Shown here one piece after another: positions 1 to 13,032 of a stretch of 64,000 nucleotides of DNA. The translations under genes and the position numbers were made by a program. Every line of letters starts with the position of its first letter. The stretch's first letter is position 1. Source of the DNA: Platynereis dumerilii (taxonomy: Eukaryota; Annelida; Polychaeta; Phyllodocida; Nereididae); contig JAPTHN010000256.1 of assembly GCA_026936325.1 (NCBI GenBank), forward strand, positions 186,001-250,000, in the 5' to 3' direction. The notes under the pieces were generated by a model, which ran no database searches, was not told the DNA's origin, and was given only the letters and a program-made list of their open reading frames with translations.

Positions 1-408
1 GGGCGAGTGGGGTGCAAGCGGGGGCAAGTGGGGGCTAGCAGGTGGCAAGTGGGGGAAGCAGGGGGCAAAGAGGGGGTAAAGTGGGGGGTAGCTGATATTA
101 TGGGAATAAGAAAAGGGAGCGGGAGGTGTATCCTGTCCTGAGGCCTCCCATTGATGAGCCGTCAGTTCAATCCGTACAGCTTTTCAGGGTGCTAAATTTT
201 GACCTTAGTGCTATAATCTAGCTACATTTTTTCAAATTTTTTACTTCAGATAATCGATTTGTGCTTATTTTTTATAATTGGGTCTTTTATGCAGATTCCA
301 ACAGCGTTTAGATCATAAAGATTGGTTGAACAGAAGCTGAGATATGATCCGTTTTCCATCACCAAGTCTGATTCTCTCTATCTATATTATTGATTCGGTC
401 GACTTTAT
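1..408. repeat. 408-bp repeat, copy A
   Basis: Nearly identical to 2893-3300 in the same orientation. It begins in the G-rich minisatellite and ends at the word GACTTTAT, where the two copies diverge abruptly. A dispersed element end or a segmental duplication would both fit. Confidence 0.8.
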
Positions 409-1934
409 TACCAATAATATAGTTATATTAATAATAATGTCAATATTAGTAGAGTTACGGTACACGTACGTTTATCAAATTTTCAGGGAAGATGGATTGT
501 CACTCAAAGCGAAAAATTCTACAAAAAATTATTACATTGGAAAATTATGAATTGTTGAATTCAGGGGTTTTATTTATCAGCCAATCAGATTGCTGCTTTC
601 AAAATTCAAATGTCAATAAACGGGAATTCCCTTGCGATTCCCTAGCAACTGGACCTGTAGAACAAGTTTTATGATGTTGACTGCTTTGAATAATTATTTA
701 GACATCATTCATAAAGGTAACCAAGGAATTCTGTGGCTCCAAGTCTGGGAACCCCCCCCCCAGCCCAGCAAGCTATTGTGCCCAATTCTGAGATGAATCT
801 CATAATTAGGCAATTGAAAATGTTTGAATTGTTTAAATATGACAGTAACATAAAGAAGGGAAATTGCTCAGTCCATCTATGCAGAAATTGGGGGGGAGGC
901 ATAAAATTTACCAACCATGCCACAGCGCCACCTATAACATGTAACAAGTACTAGGAGTTGCACGCTTAGATGTGGCTTTGTAAAACGCTACTTTTGGAAA
1001 AATGGTCACAATTCAAAATCTTTCCCTCTTAGGGTATGAATGTTTTTTGATAGACATATGAACCCAACTACAGTGCATCTTTTGCTGCCATTTCCAGGCT
1101 TCTAACCAGTTTCCTAAAGATTTTAGAATATTTCATACAAAAATTCAAAAAAGGAGGTTTTATCTATTTTTTGAATTACAAAATGCATTGACTTAGCTGT
1201 TCTTCTTGTGAGTGATTGATCTGTTGGTCCTCTTTACTAATATAGTGAAACATTTTACCTCGGAATCTCCATGTAGATTTTGGCCACTAGGGGCTCTTCA
1301 ACATACCATATTTAAAAATCAGTAACTCGGTAACTATTAAAGCTAAAATTTCCAAATCTGACAGAGGCAACATGACACATTTGAAGTCTTTTCTGACAAA
1401 TTTTCGTCAAAATCTCCGTTGCGGTTTTTAAGTTATTGAAGAAATTGCGAAAAGCACGTTTTTCACTCTTTTCCTCATAGCGTCGCAGTCGATTATAGTA
1501 CCGGCGTGGAAAAAGTGCAGCTATGCTTCGTTTGTAATGAACTTTCATGTTCAGGTACATTTTAAATTCCAAAGAAAGTTTAAAATTTTTTTACCCCTCA
1601 TTTTTGACATTTTTTGGGTGGCAAAATGCATAAGTTGGGGAATCGTTCAAGTTTCGCAAACCATATTTTTTTTCACCCAGTCGTTTTGTTTTGGGACCAG
1701 GTTTATGGAATATCAAAGGGTTTTCTTTAAAACTTTTTCCAATAAAATTTTTCTGAAAAAACTTTTTTACATCATTGGCATGTATTGCTCTTTGAGAAAT
1801 TTGCAAAATTTATGGCACAAAAAGATGAAGAAACAAAGTGTCATCGGAGTGGCAAAAACCAGATGCTGATATCTCTTCTAATTTATGAGATATAGGCGTT
1901 TTCGTGCAAAATTTTTGCAAAAAGTGTTAGACTC

Positions 1935-1969
<35 letters not shown>

Positions 1970-2212
1970 AAAAAGATAATTCCATGTATTGCTGTGTTAT
2001 GTTACCCCCCCCTCCCCATTACCCTCACTGTTCACTCTTTGTAAACCAGTAATCATCTCAGCATCTTTTTCAATCAAAATAATTCCATGTAAACTTTTTT
2101 TTTTGCCTACCTTCTTTGCATCCGTGACATTTAGCTTGCATTGTACTTAGAATTAATCTCTTTTGGCAGCCGCAACAATGTCACCTTCAAGGTATGTTAG
2201 TTTTGATGGGGG
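409..2212. other. Gene-free, unassigned sequence
   Basis: No exon, RNA or recognisable transposon was found. A poly-T run lies near 1938-1965. ORFs on both strands between 1312 and 1869 overlap each other and show no family resemblance. Confidence 0.4.
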
Positions 2213-2402
2213 GGGGGCTAGCTCAGTGGTTGCATGCTGGGGATGCCAATCGCTGGGTCCCGGGTTCGAAACCAGCTCTTGCAGGGTCAACCGGACTATT
2301 GCTGGGCGGGTCTGTCAATCGTCTGTCGCCTCATTGCTGTGTCCTACTCCCTACCAAGTGCACAAATACTGGACGTAAAGCGCCAATAATCCATCCATTT
2401 CT
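2213..2402 (+). repeat. tRNA-derived SINE
   Basis: An A-box-like word (TAGCTCAGTGG) and a B box (GGGTTCGAAACC) give an internal Pol III promoter. A tRNA-unrelated body follows and ends near CCATCCATTTC. It shares GCCAATCGCTGGGTCC and the CAAGTGC...AAATAC body with the SINE at 8726. There is no intact tRNA cloverleaf. Confidence 0.75.
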
Positions 2403-2590
2403 TAATTGTGAATTATTGAGGTTTGATGGTCAAATTTTCATTCCATTTTAAGCCTTTGAATAACTTTAAATTTGTGTGAATTTCATGCCCTGAGTGAAAG
2501 ATGTGTCACAGTGCCTGGACCGGGCTCAACCCATTTTTTTTTTTTTTGTCGAGACTTGGAACTAGATAGCACTTTTTTTTTTACCAAAAA

Positions 2591-3037
2591 GGCCTCATGA
2601 CAGGATACACCCCCAACCCTATGGGGTAAAACTAAAATAAGAAAATGTTATTTGGGGGTAACTGATGGGAAAGATGGGGTAATTGGGGGAAAGTAGGAGG
2701 TTATGTGGGCCAAGTGGGGGGAAGCGGAGGGCAAGAGGGGGTAAGTGGGGGTAAGCAGGGGCTAGCGAGAGGCAAGTGGGGGTAAGTGGGGGCAAGTGGG
2801 GGGTATGCGGGGGTTAGCGGGGGCTAGCGGGAGGCAAGTGGGGGTTAGCGGGGGCTAGTGGGAGGCAAGTGGGACAAGACTGGGATAAGCGGGGGCAAGT
2901 GGGGTGCAAGCAGAGGCAAGTGGGGGCTAGCGGGTGGCAAGTTGGGGGAAGCAGGGGGCAAAGAGGGGGTAAAGTGGGGGGTAGCTGATATTACGGGAAT
3001 AAGAAAAGGGAGCGGGGGTGTATCCTGTCATGAGGCC
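2591..3037. repeat. G-rich minisatellite bracketed by a 24-bp inverted repeat
   Basis: About 2650-2980 is a run of degenerate units such as GGGGGCAAGTG and GGGGGCTAGCG. A perfect 24-bp inverted repeat (2591-2614 against 3014-3037, GGCCTCATGACAGG...) flanks it. Runs of four or five G at short spacing favour G-quadruplexes on the plus strand. Confidence 0.75.
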
Positions 3038-3300
3038 TCCCATTGATGGGCCGTCAGTTCAATCCGTAAAGCTTTTCAGGGTGCTAAATTTTGACCTTAG
3101 TGCTATAATCTAGCTACAATTTGTCAAATTTTTTAATTCTGATAACCAATTTGTGCTTATTTTTTATAATTGGGTCTTTTATGCAGATTCCAACGACGTT
3201 TAGATCATAAAGATTGGTTGAACAGAAACTGAGATATGCTCCGTTTTCCATCACCAAGTCTGATTCTCTCTATCTATATTATTGATTCGGTCGACTTTAT
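2893..3300. repeat. 408-bp repeat, copy B
   Basis: Second copy of positions 1-408. It is followed by an (AAT)n microsatellite at about 3300-3320 and GATA-type repeats at 3361-3395. Confidence 0.8.
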
Positions 3301-3760
3301 AATAATAATAATAATAATAAATACTTTATTTTGTCATGTCAGAAAAAAAGACAGATATACAGCTAGACAGATAGATAGATAGATTGATAGATATCATTCA
3401 TTTGATTTAAATCGAATTATTTGATGTTAATCTGGTTTCTGCCATTCAATGTTAGATAGATATACAGGTAGAGAGGCTGCTAGAGAAAGGTACCTGAACA
3501 GATAGATAAATTTATAGGTACCACTCAGGAAATCGATACATATGTACCATTGCAATTGGTTGGTGATGAAAATTAATTGATATGTTTTAGAACATTCTCA
3601 TGCTTGGGTTCTTACCTCGTATTGCTTTTTTTCTTTGTTCTTCTGAAAGAGTAAAGCAACAGAGTTGGTAAAAATGTTTAGACCAGTTTCTCTTGCAGCC
3701 ATTTCATAATTGTAGACATTCCGCCTGAATGTTTAATGTTCTCTAGGACAGGGATTCTAC

Positions 3761-4787
3761 GAGGGGCATTCAGAAAGTTCATGGCTTTTTTTTATATGGA
3801 CCCTTATTTTTCAATACAGAGCTATGAAATTTTTACAAGATAAAATTAAGCAGTTTTGGAATATATTTCCAAAATTTTTCTCAATTTGAACATTTTGACA
3901 AGGTGGCGCAGGTAATGGTGAGGCACAAAAAGCCAATTAGTTGTGGCTGGGAAAGGCATCCCTCTCTCACTTGTCTTAGTAAGATTGACCATATTTGACT
4001 CAATAAATATGATTTTACTTTCTAAATGTAGTTTCAAACACACTAAGTGTTTTGTATTCTTACACAGAACCCATGTGAGAAAGCACTCCTGCATGCCAGA
4101 TTTGGGAAGAGAGATTTAGGTTGCAGGATGTGGGTCTTTAACTACTTCAGGACTTATGACAAAGCTTCGATTCACTGATATGAATAAGAGACCTAAATGG
4201 ACAGAATTATCCATTCCAATTATTCCTGTGACTTATAAAGTAAGTAAGTAAGTAAAATTTTATTTTACGTCAATATTTAAAAATTAAAGCTTTAATTATA
4301 GCTTTAGATAAGTCCTGGTTTTCCCTTGCTTTAGTCACTGAGAGCTATAGTTTCAGGCACCGAAGGAGAAAAGGCTTTGGATGACCAATATGCTTTCTCC
4401 AAACTTTCTCTGGAGGTCTTCAAAGAACATTTTCTGCAATGGGTCATGGATATGAATTAAAGCTTTTGGTGTACTTGGGAGTATTTTTTAAAGCTAATAT
4501 TACATTTCTTGAGTCAATTATTGTCAATCTCACTAAGCCAAGTTATAGAGCAAGGTCTCTCTCAGCCACAATTCATTGGCTTTCTCAATCTCAGTATTAC
4601 CTGCTCCACCAAGTCAAACCTTCTGTTTCCATGGCAACAGCAGAATGACTTGAAAATGTCCAAATTGCGCAAAATTTTGGGAATCTATTCCAAAACTGCT
4701 GAATTGTATTCTGTAAAAAATTTCTAGTTCTGGATTAAATACAAGTGTCCATATAAACAAAAGCCGTCAACTTTCTGAACACCCCTC
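3761..4787. mobile_element. Mariner-like foldback element, non-coding
   Basis: The ends GAGGGGCATTCAGAAAGTT and its imperfect complement (CAACTTTCTGAACACCCCTC) are typical of mariner-type termini. The arms pair imperfectly for about 350 bp (3761-4120 with 4430-4787). TA dinucleotides lie close to both ends. The ORFs inside (3846-4094 and 4439-4648) are mirror images caused by the arms and are not a transposase. Confidence 0.65.
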
Positions 4788-5888
4788 ATATTGGTATCAA
4801 AGAAGTTTGTGTCAGAAGGAAGCAGTGTTTACTGTATGCTAATTGGTGCATCCAAAGCAAGAGCGAGTCGGCTAATATAATTCGATTTCTTGTACACAAA
4901 ATTACGAAGAAATTATGATGTTATATGCATCTGGTTGTTTGCAGTTTTGTATTTAATTATCGGAGAAAAGGTGATTTCACATATTGTAAATTGAAAGTAT
5001 GGGGCCTACTTTTTTCTGGTGCATATCACGCTCTCAATTATTAATTAGGATTTTGCTGAATGCCATTTGGAGAAATGACTTAAAGTTAAACTTAAACTAT
5101 TGTCTTACCGTTTTGCCTGAAGTATCACGTGGACTATGACTACCAACAGTAAGGTACTGGAAAAAGGGGACAATCCATTAACGACATATCATCAGGAAAA
5201 ATGTAAAATTGTTGACATGCATGATATTATGGATCATGTAATAACCCTTTCACATCTCATCTCAAAAAATGTAATTTTGGCCAATTCAATTTTATCACCT
5301 TTTTTTCCTTTTCAACAAGAACTTTAGCACATCAATTAAAATTGGTACTCTAGAATGACACCATACTTGGTACAATACAACTATGTTACTAAAAAAGAAA
5401 GTACAGGACATTCACAATAGTGAGTCTCAGAAATTTGTAAGTCCATAGGCAACTTTTGGTTTCAACCATGTATCTCTCAGAACCAAAGCAATTCCATAGA
5501 AACAGGCAAACTTTCACACAGTTGTGAACACATTATTCGACAACATTATGTGTAAGTGCAAACAAGATCAATTAACTATGTCATTGTATAACAAAAAAAT
5601 CATAAATAATAGTTATTGATGACAGACATGCAGTTTCAGGGTCTGGCAATCCTTTAAACTGTATACAGACGTGAATACAAGTAGGGGAGATTGGGGCCAG
5701 TTCAACCGGCAGGCCAGTTGAACCACCCTTGATTTTTCACCAGTTGGAGCAGACATGGGAACATATATACAACCTTGTGTTAGGCCTTATTTTAGTGCTG
5801 CAGAGGGAAGCACCAATGCGGCTGTCCACCTAAACCCGAATATACACAAAAGGCTGCCTACCTGAATGCACTCCCAAAGACCCAGTGG
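4788..5888. other. Gene-free sequence with a MITE-end fragment
   Basis: No gene is visible. At 5687-5735 TAGGGGAGATTGGGGCCAGT followed by AACCGGCAGGCCAGTT resembles one end of the TA-flanked GGGGAGA element family seen complete at 30328 and 45293. A partner end is not clear. Confidence 0.4.
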
Positions 5889-6634
5889 TCATGGAACCAC
5901 CGGTAGCAAAACTCGATTTTGGGTGTGAAAGTGGCCATAGGCCATCAAAGTTAGGTATGTCAATAGACGTTTTTTACTCGAAAATCACTAGCGTCAATGT
6001 CAATTCCAGTTCAAAAGTGGTCATTGCTCCCTTAAAATTTACCCTGTGGCATAATATGACATACTAAATTAATGCCAAAGAGTACCTCATTCTTGTAATA
6101 GTAATACCTTGCTTCAATTTGCCTTCTATCAGCTTTTATGAAGGCCAAAATAAACCTGAATTTAATTGTCAAAAGTCATTTCTCGGAATGACACTTTTCG
6201 AATGTTAATAATGTTATATAAGATACCATCTGGTGCCATACTTACAAAATATCCCTTCAATTTACAGTCCATATTGTTCTTTCTCATTTTGCATCTTGAT
6301 GTGCATTTTAATTTAAGATTCTATTTATGAAAATGATTTACAAACAGTTGTCTGAGATCGCAAATTGTTTCACATGTAAAATGAGTATCAAATCAGCAAT
6401 GATAGTCAATCTTCCTTATGCATTACTATGAAGCTATACAGCAACTAAATGGATATTAATAAATTCCTAATTTTTCAGCTTTAATTGGTGCACTGATTTG
6501 GATATCTGATTTTTCAATTACCCATTTATAATCACAAAATATTTTGATACCAGCACCATTAATATTAGGCTTACATTGAGAAAATGGGACAATAAATTTT
6601 TTCTCATCTTGCAAATCTGGAGATCACTTGACAA

Positions 6635-8460
6635 TCACCATATATATATAACTCATTCCTAACCCATCAAAATGGATGTGGATGGATAGCCCTTGATGTA
6701 GGCTTTTATTTGGCACCTAAGTTTCCTTATTACTGTAACTGTTAACCCTCCAAAAGCTGAAGAAATTTTGCTGTCAGTGTTCAAAATCTCGTCGGAAACA
6801 TAAAATTCTCCCATGAATTTTCAATTCCCCCTTTCCTAATCACCATATAACTCATTCCTAATCAATCAAAATGGATGTGGATTGACAGCCCTTTATAAAG
6901 GCTTTCATTTGGCACCTTAGCTTCCTTGTTACTGCAACTGTCAATCCTCCAAAGCTTAATAAAGTTGCTGTCAGTGTCTAAAATCTCGTCGGAAACACAA
7001 AATTCTCCCATGAATTTTCAATTCCGCCTGCCCTAATCACCATATTACTCATTCCTAACCCATCAAAATGGATGTGGATGGATAGCCCTTGATGTAGGCT
7101 TTCATTTGGAACCTAAATTTCCTTATTACTGCAACCGTTAACCCTCTAAAAGCTGAATAAATGTTGCTTTCAGTGTCTAAAATCTCGTCGGAAACATGAA
7201 ATTCTCCCATGAACTTTTATTTCCACCTGTTCTAATCACCATATAACTCATTCCTAGCCCATCAAAATGGATGTGGATGGATGGCCATTGATGTAGGCAT
7301 TCATTTGGCACCTTATTTTCCTGGTTACTGCAATTGTCAATCCTCCAAAAGCTGAATAAATTTTGCTGTTGGTGTCTAAATCTCGTCGGAAACATAAAAT
7401 TCTCCCATGAATTTTCAATCCCACCTGTGCTAATCACCATATAACTCATTCCTTATCCATCAAAATGGATGTGGATGGATGGCTCTTGATGTAGGCTTTC
7501 ATTTGGCGCCTTATTTTCCTGGTTACTGCAACTGTCAATCCTCCAAAAGCTGAATAAATTTTGCTGTTGGTGTCTAAAATCTCGTCGGAAACATAAAATT
7601 CTCCCATGAATTTTCAATCCCACCTGTCCTAATCACCATATAACTCATTCCTAATCCATCAATTGGATGTGGATGGATAGCCCTTGATGTAGGCTTTCAT
7701 TTGGCACCTTAGCTTCCTTGTTATTGCAACTGTCAATACTCCAAAAGCTGAATAATGTTGCTGTCAGTGTCTAAGATCTCATCGGAAACACAAAATTCTC
7801 CCATGAATTTTCAATCCCACCTGCCCTAATCACCATATAACTCATTCCTAATCCATCAAAATGGATGTGGATGGATAGCCCTTGATGTAGGCTTTCATTT
7901 GGCACCTAAGTTTCCTTATTACTGCAACTGTTAACCCTCCAAAAGCTGAATAAATGTTGCTGTCAGTGTCTAAAATCTCGTCGGAAACACAAAATTCTCC
8001 AATGAATTTTCAATTCCACCTGTGCTAATCACCATATAACTCATTCCTAACCCATCAAAATGGATGTGGATGGATAGCCCTTGATGTAGGCTTTCATTTG
8101 GCACCTTAGCTTCCTTGTTACTGCAACTGTCAACCCTCCAAAAGCTGAATAAATGTTGCTGTCAGTGTCTAAAATCTCGTCGGAAACACAAAATTCTCCC
8201 ATGAATTTTCAATTCCACCTGTCCTAATCACCATATAACTCACTCTTAACCAACCAAAACAAATGCTGATGGACAGCCCTTGATGTAGGCTTTCATTTAG
8301 CACCTTAGTTTCCTGGTTACTGCAACTCTCAACCCGCCAAAAGCTGAATAAATGTTGCTGCTAGTGTCTAAAATCTCCTCGGAAACACAAAATTCTCCCG
8401 TGTTTTTTCAATTCCACTTTTCCTGATCACTGGATAACTCATTCCTACCAAACTATTATT
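6635..8460. repeat. 198-bp satellite array, about nine copies
   Basis: The unit starts AATCACCATATAACTCATTC at about 6635, 6838, 7037, 7235, 7432, 7631, 7828, 8027 and 8226, with a partial at 8426. Landmarks within each unit are CATCAAAATGGATGTGG, CTTGATGTAGGC and AAATCTCGTCGGAAAC. The copies are highly similar, so the array is fairly young or homogenised. The minus-strand ORF at 7177-7449 is a by-product of the unit. Confidence 0.92.
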
Positions 8461-8725
8461 AGGATACCCAAAACACTTGGTCCAATTAACTATTCACATG
8501 GGTGCTGAGGGACCTTCTGATCTGCCCAACTATATTTTTGGCCAAATAATCCGCCTACACATCAATGGTTATGTAAAATTGTATGCTCACCGGACTATAA
8601 AACATGGAACCAACTTAAAATGCTGATGATATTGGCTAGCTGGCTGTATGAAGGTTGTAGTTGAAGAATGGTTCATGGTCTATTTCTGAACTAGTGCAAA
8701 TGTTCCTTTCCCAGTTTTGTTGGGA

Positions 8726-8932
8726 GGGTTGGTCTAGTGGTAGCGTACAGTACTGGACTGCCAATCGCTGGGTCCAGGGTTCGAATCCAGCTCTTGCCAG
8801 GTCACCGGGCCTATGTTGGACGGCTGTTTCAATCATCCTTCACCTCATTGCTGTGTCCTCCTCCTGTCCTAATTAGCCTACCAAGTGCATAAATACAGGA
8901 TGTAAAGCCCCAATCGCCCATCCATCCTTTCC
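8726..8932 (+). repeat. tRNA-derived SINE, second copy
   Basis: The head reads GTTGGTCTAGTGGTAGCG (A box) and GGGTTCGAATCC (B box). The body shares GCCAATCGCTGGGTCC, CTCATTGCTGTGTCC and CCAAGTGCATAAATACAGGA with the copy at 2213. It ends near CCCATCCATCC. No intact tRNA gene is predicted. Confidence 0.78.
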
Positions 8933-9952
8933 CAGTTTATTGTAATTCATAAAGCAGGTTCTCATCCTTCTCATTCACATAACATAAAATCACCTTTAGT
9001 GAGTACCTACTAGGTCTACAACTAAGGTGCCAAAAAAACAAATATTGTATGTGCTGCTCATATAGCCCTGTCATGTCTTATGGCTAACTTAAGGTCATTT
9101 AAAAAGTTTTTATTTGTCTTGGTTGCTTGAAATTTCATTCCAACAGCACTTTCAGGTAAATGAATTCTGGTGTATTTCAGAATCTATCTCAATATTGCCT
9201 GAGTATTGAAGGGGTATTTGACAAACTATACATCCAAATCAAATGAAAATAAAAGCTGGTAAATTAAAAATTTGCTTACATCCATTTAGTTGCTATATAT
9301 TTGATCTTTATTCATTAAGAAAAGTGAAATTTATGGTTTATTTCATGCTGCATTTACTCGCAAGGCAATTTGCGAGCCCGGACAACGAGTTGTAAATTAT
9401 TTTTGTAGGACAGGAATTTGAAATTAACATCCTTATCAAGGTGCAGAATGACTCAGAACAGCATGGACTACCAATTGGTGGGACATTTTGTAACTTTGGA
9501 ACTATATGTTGTGTTATAAAATATGTTTAACATTTAAAAAATGACATTTTGAGAAATTATTTTTGGTAAATGAATATGGGTTCAGGTTGGTCATCAAAAA
9601 AAGTGGTTAGGAGACAGATAGAAGCATAATCTGACCACCAATAGAAGGAGAAACTCTTTGGCATCAATTTGGTATGCAACATGATGCTGTAGAGTAAAAT
9701 CTAAGGGAGTATTGAGTAATCAAGAACTGTTAGTAACGTCGACGCCGGTGTAAGCGTCACTTTTAAGTTCCTAAACCTTCTCTCATTTGAAGTCAAATAA
9801 CTCACTTCGCACCCACATTTGAGTTTTGCTACCGGCAGATTCTTAAACTAGAGAACTTTAGGAACATTTCCATACCCACTATGTTTTGTGTATGTCCGGG
9901 TTGCACCTTCTCCCAAAATAAAGCCCTTTTGGCTGGTCCTCTGCAGCACTAT

Positions 9953-10083
9953 ATAAGCTATCAACAAGTAAATCGAAAACCTGTGTATCTATGCTTTGTT
10001 GATTTCACTAAAGCATTTAACTATATTAATCGAAATGCCCTCTACCACAAATTTAGGACTCAAAAAATCGGAGATAAAATGTA
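9953..10083 (+). pseudogene. LINE reverse transcriptase fragment
   Basis: The translation contains VYLCFVDFTKAFNYINRNAL, the RT motif A region of a non-LTR retrotransposon (LVDFxKAFD, with Asp replaced by Asn). Only about 40 residues remain and the flanks are non-coding, so it is a truncated relic. Confidence 0.75.
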
Positions 10084-12884
10084 GAAGATAGTTATCAGTA
10101 TTAGGGGGGGGGGGTGATAATTCCAAAATGTTTCTGTGTGGCATTTTTTGTGTGACCTGGACCTAGTTAGGCAACAATATAAGCCGAAAACCCATATGGA
10201 CGGAGCCTTTGAAGGTTGACGCGAAGAAATAATGACGAAAATTACCAAAAAAAATCATATCTCGAGAACTATTGGTCTTAGAGACTTATGAATAGGCTCA
10301 AATTAACCGGAATCCTCACTTTTATATCAGTGTTTCATAGTAACTATAGGCCTAAGTGCAATACTTTTTTTGTTATTGGACAAAAACTGATTTTTTTGCT
10401 CTTTTCCGACAGTATACAAGCGTAAACTCGCATTGCAGACTGTGTGTGTAGTGTTAGAGCCTAAATAATTGCAAAAATTGCTAAATCTATGTTTACATTT
10501 AATATATATTAAAATTGCTAAATCTATGTTTACATTTAATATATATATTATGCATTTGACAGTTCTATTCCATATTATTAATTACACCTACAATGATGCC
10601 ACTGTACAGCAATGATATATTATAAAAAGAAAATAGAGGATTTTTCAAAAAGTCTTAAGAGAAACAAGAAGATTAGACAGGATCTAATCATTTTTAACAG
10701 TAACAAGACTAAACAAAACAATTTACAATGTGTTGACTTTGCCTGACATCTTAATGCACACAATTTTTTATCAGGAATATTGGTCCATACCCTCAAAGTT
10801 TGGGTTTGCATATAGCTCTGAAAATAGAGTAAGCTGTTTCTCTGAGGAGAGAAAGATTAAGCTGAAACATCTACCTCAGCCAAGTGACCTTTGCCAATCC
10901 CAGGGACTTCTTAAAAAATACAGTTCTTTCTCCAACACCCCCTTGCTTAATTCTGTGGTGAATGCCTTCAGTGACATTGAATTCTCCAGCATCTTGTGAC
11001 TGAGCACTTTGTTTTTAGCACTCTTTATCTCGTTGAACCAACTGACTTTTGACCAATGAACAGGTAACCAAAGAAAAGCAAAAGTTACACAGACAACATG
11101 TGACAAAGATGACCAGGAAGTACTACTTGAGGAGAACAAGTCAATCAATTTCTTGTTCAGAAACAATTTCAGGCATGAAACTGGGATGTTGAGAATCTTC
11201 CTTCTCTAACAAGTTAGCCATGCAAGTCAATAGAGATGTTGACAATCTCTGTAAAGTAGCAAAAACTAAAAATTAAAAAAAGAAGAAGTTTTATTCGTCA
11301 GGTTTGGTTATTTATTTAGTCAAATCAAGTCTGTTTGAAAAATGGCTACACAGTAAAGTGGATGTGGCTTCACAGTAAAGAGAAAAATGTTACACATATG
11401 TATAGAATTATAGACAGATTGTAAAATTTGAGATACAACATGCCAAAAATACAAAATTTCTCAATTCCTAGAATTTGTGACATGTTTCTACAGAAGGTGG
11501 AATAAACATAAGCCTTTTTTGTGAACGGGAACTAAATATTTCTGCTTACCAATATTAGGTTGAAAATTCAAGATCACCTTTGTACATCAGAATATCTGAT
11601 CCATCACCACCATCAGAAGCCACACATTCACAGCTTAACCTTGATAATGCTGCTTCAGTTTGCAAAACCTGTCAGTGTCCTCTAGATAAGAAAAGAAACT
11701 AACCAAAAAGTAAAATTACAAATATAGTGAAATGTGCTGTCCCCAGGAGACTCCTTACATTTTCTTACATGAAAATTGGTAAACAAAATTAGGCCTACAT
11801 TTCTTCACCAAACACACACTTACTTTAAAATATGAGGAAATGACTGAAGACAAATAAATCACAAGTCATTATAGTGCTGACGAGGATAAAGCCAGAACAC
11901 ATACATCACCTAAGACAAAGATAGACACTGTTACACAGAAAGACTGATTTGGCTAAAACTGCAACATCAATCTTCAAAGTGTAGGATGATATTTTAATTT
12001 TTGGATGATAGAGCAAGTGGAGCAGAAATTTATAGTTGGAGTGCCTTTGTGAGTTCATTTTATGCTCACATGAAATGATTTGTAGGAAGAGAATGATGTT
12101 TGCAGAACAGTAAAAACTATCCTTAGTTGGTAAAGCAAATGGAGCACACTTAAATCTTTATGCCTTTCTGCAGCCAATCGGGCTCCACTGACTTTGACTG
12201 TGATTATGCACTTAAAGATTCCAAGAGAGCATTGGTCTCAAGCCTTACTAGTCATGATGAATAAACAGTATGATATCCATTAAGATGCCGACAGGAGGTA
12301 AAAGATGAAAAAATCTGTGAATGGATTCAGAAACATCTTCAGTTGAGCAGCAGATAGCTTTCCCAATCATGCTGTGTAGATTGAGCTGTTTGGCAACTTA
12401 TATAACAAGGGCAGGCTTCAGAATTTGGTAACAGAGAACTGATATATTTCATAGGATCTAGCTGTGAGAATCACTACAGGAACAGAAGTGGCTGATCACA
12501 AATGCAACCATATTGGAGCTTATTCTGCTCTTTTTCATTTGCTCGCAGATTTGAAGAAAATGGCAGTCATGGGTCTGATGTGGTTAGTTCAGAGGAAGCT
12601 GAAGTCACGAAAATGTCAATGCACATGTGGCTGACAAGGCCAGTGGTACACTGGGACTTCAGAGAAGGAATACCATCGTTGAGCTTTCATTCCCTTTGAC
12701 AAGTTTGTTCAAAATAAGTTGCTGAAATTAGTGTGCCACTGTATGTGAACTCTGTCTGCGGAACAACTGCAGCTTTCTTCGATGGTGGCAAGATGGTGAT
12801 ATTGGACAAGGCAACTAGCAAGGAAGCACAGAATAACCAGAATTCTTTTCAAGACAATAATACAGTAATATACTAATATAGTAT
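10084..12884. other. Gene-free sequence
   Basis: No recognisable gene. A roughly 38-bp AT-rich tandem pair containing TTGCTAAATCTATGTTTACA lies at about 10475-10550. Overlapping ORFs on both strands at 10620-11166 and a 65-codon ORF at 12502 have no recognisable motif or splice context. Confidence 0.4.
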
Positions 12885-13032
12885 GATTTTATATGGTGCC
12901 CATTCCAGATAAATCTGCTCACCAGCAATCATACCAATCATTATAGTGATAACCTCTGGACATTTTGAACCCACATCCTCAAGTGTACAAGGCAGGCATG
13001 CTAACCATTGTACCACAGAGCCACATCCTAGG
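12885..13032 (-). repeat. tRNA-derived SINE, minus strand
   Basis: The reverse complement reads GTGGCTCTGTGGTACAATGG (A box), then TGGGTTCAAAATG (degenerate B box), then a body ending GGGCACCATATAAAATC. It is a different subfamily from the two plus-strand SINEs. Confidence 0.6.

Larger units (their letters stand above)
5890..9842. mobile_element. Long inverted-repeat element with a satellite core
   Basis: The left arm (about 5890-6600) is the imperfect reverse complement of the right arm (about 9150-9842). ACCGGTAGCAAAACTC pairs with GAGTTTTGCTACCGG, the stretch around 6030-6090 (ATTAATGCCAAAGAG) pairs with 9655-9715, and CAACTAAATGGAT near 6440 pairs with ATCCATTTAGTTG near 9280. Between the arms sits a 198-bp satellite array. 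A SINE at 8726 has inserted in the right half. No protein is encoded. The exact ends are approximate. Confidence 0.6.

Noticed and set aside
2213-2290. A tRNA gene
   Set aside because: A and B boxes are present but there is no complete cloverleaf, and a SINE body shared with 8726 follows.
7177-7449. A 90-codon protein on the minus strand
   Set aside because: It is a frame through the satellite and repeats its own sequence with the unit period.
6635-8460. A CRISPR array
   Set aside because: Units are contiguous 198-bp satellites with no unique spacers, in a eukaryotic genome.
8726-8800. A tRNA gene
   Set aside because: Same reason: tRNA-like head of a SINE with a shared body.
10620-11166. 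Coding genes on both strands
   Set aside because: The ORFs overlap in antisense, are short and have no motif or splice support.
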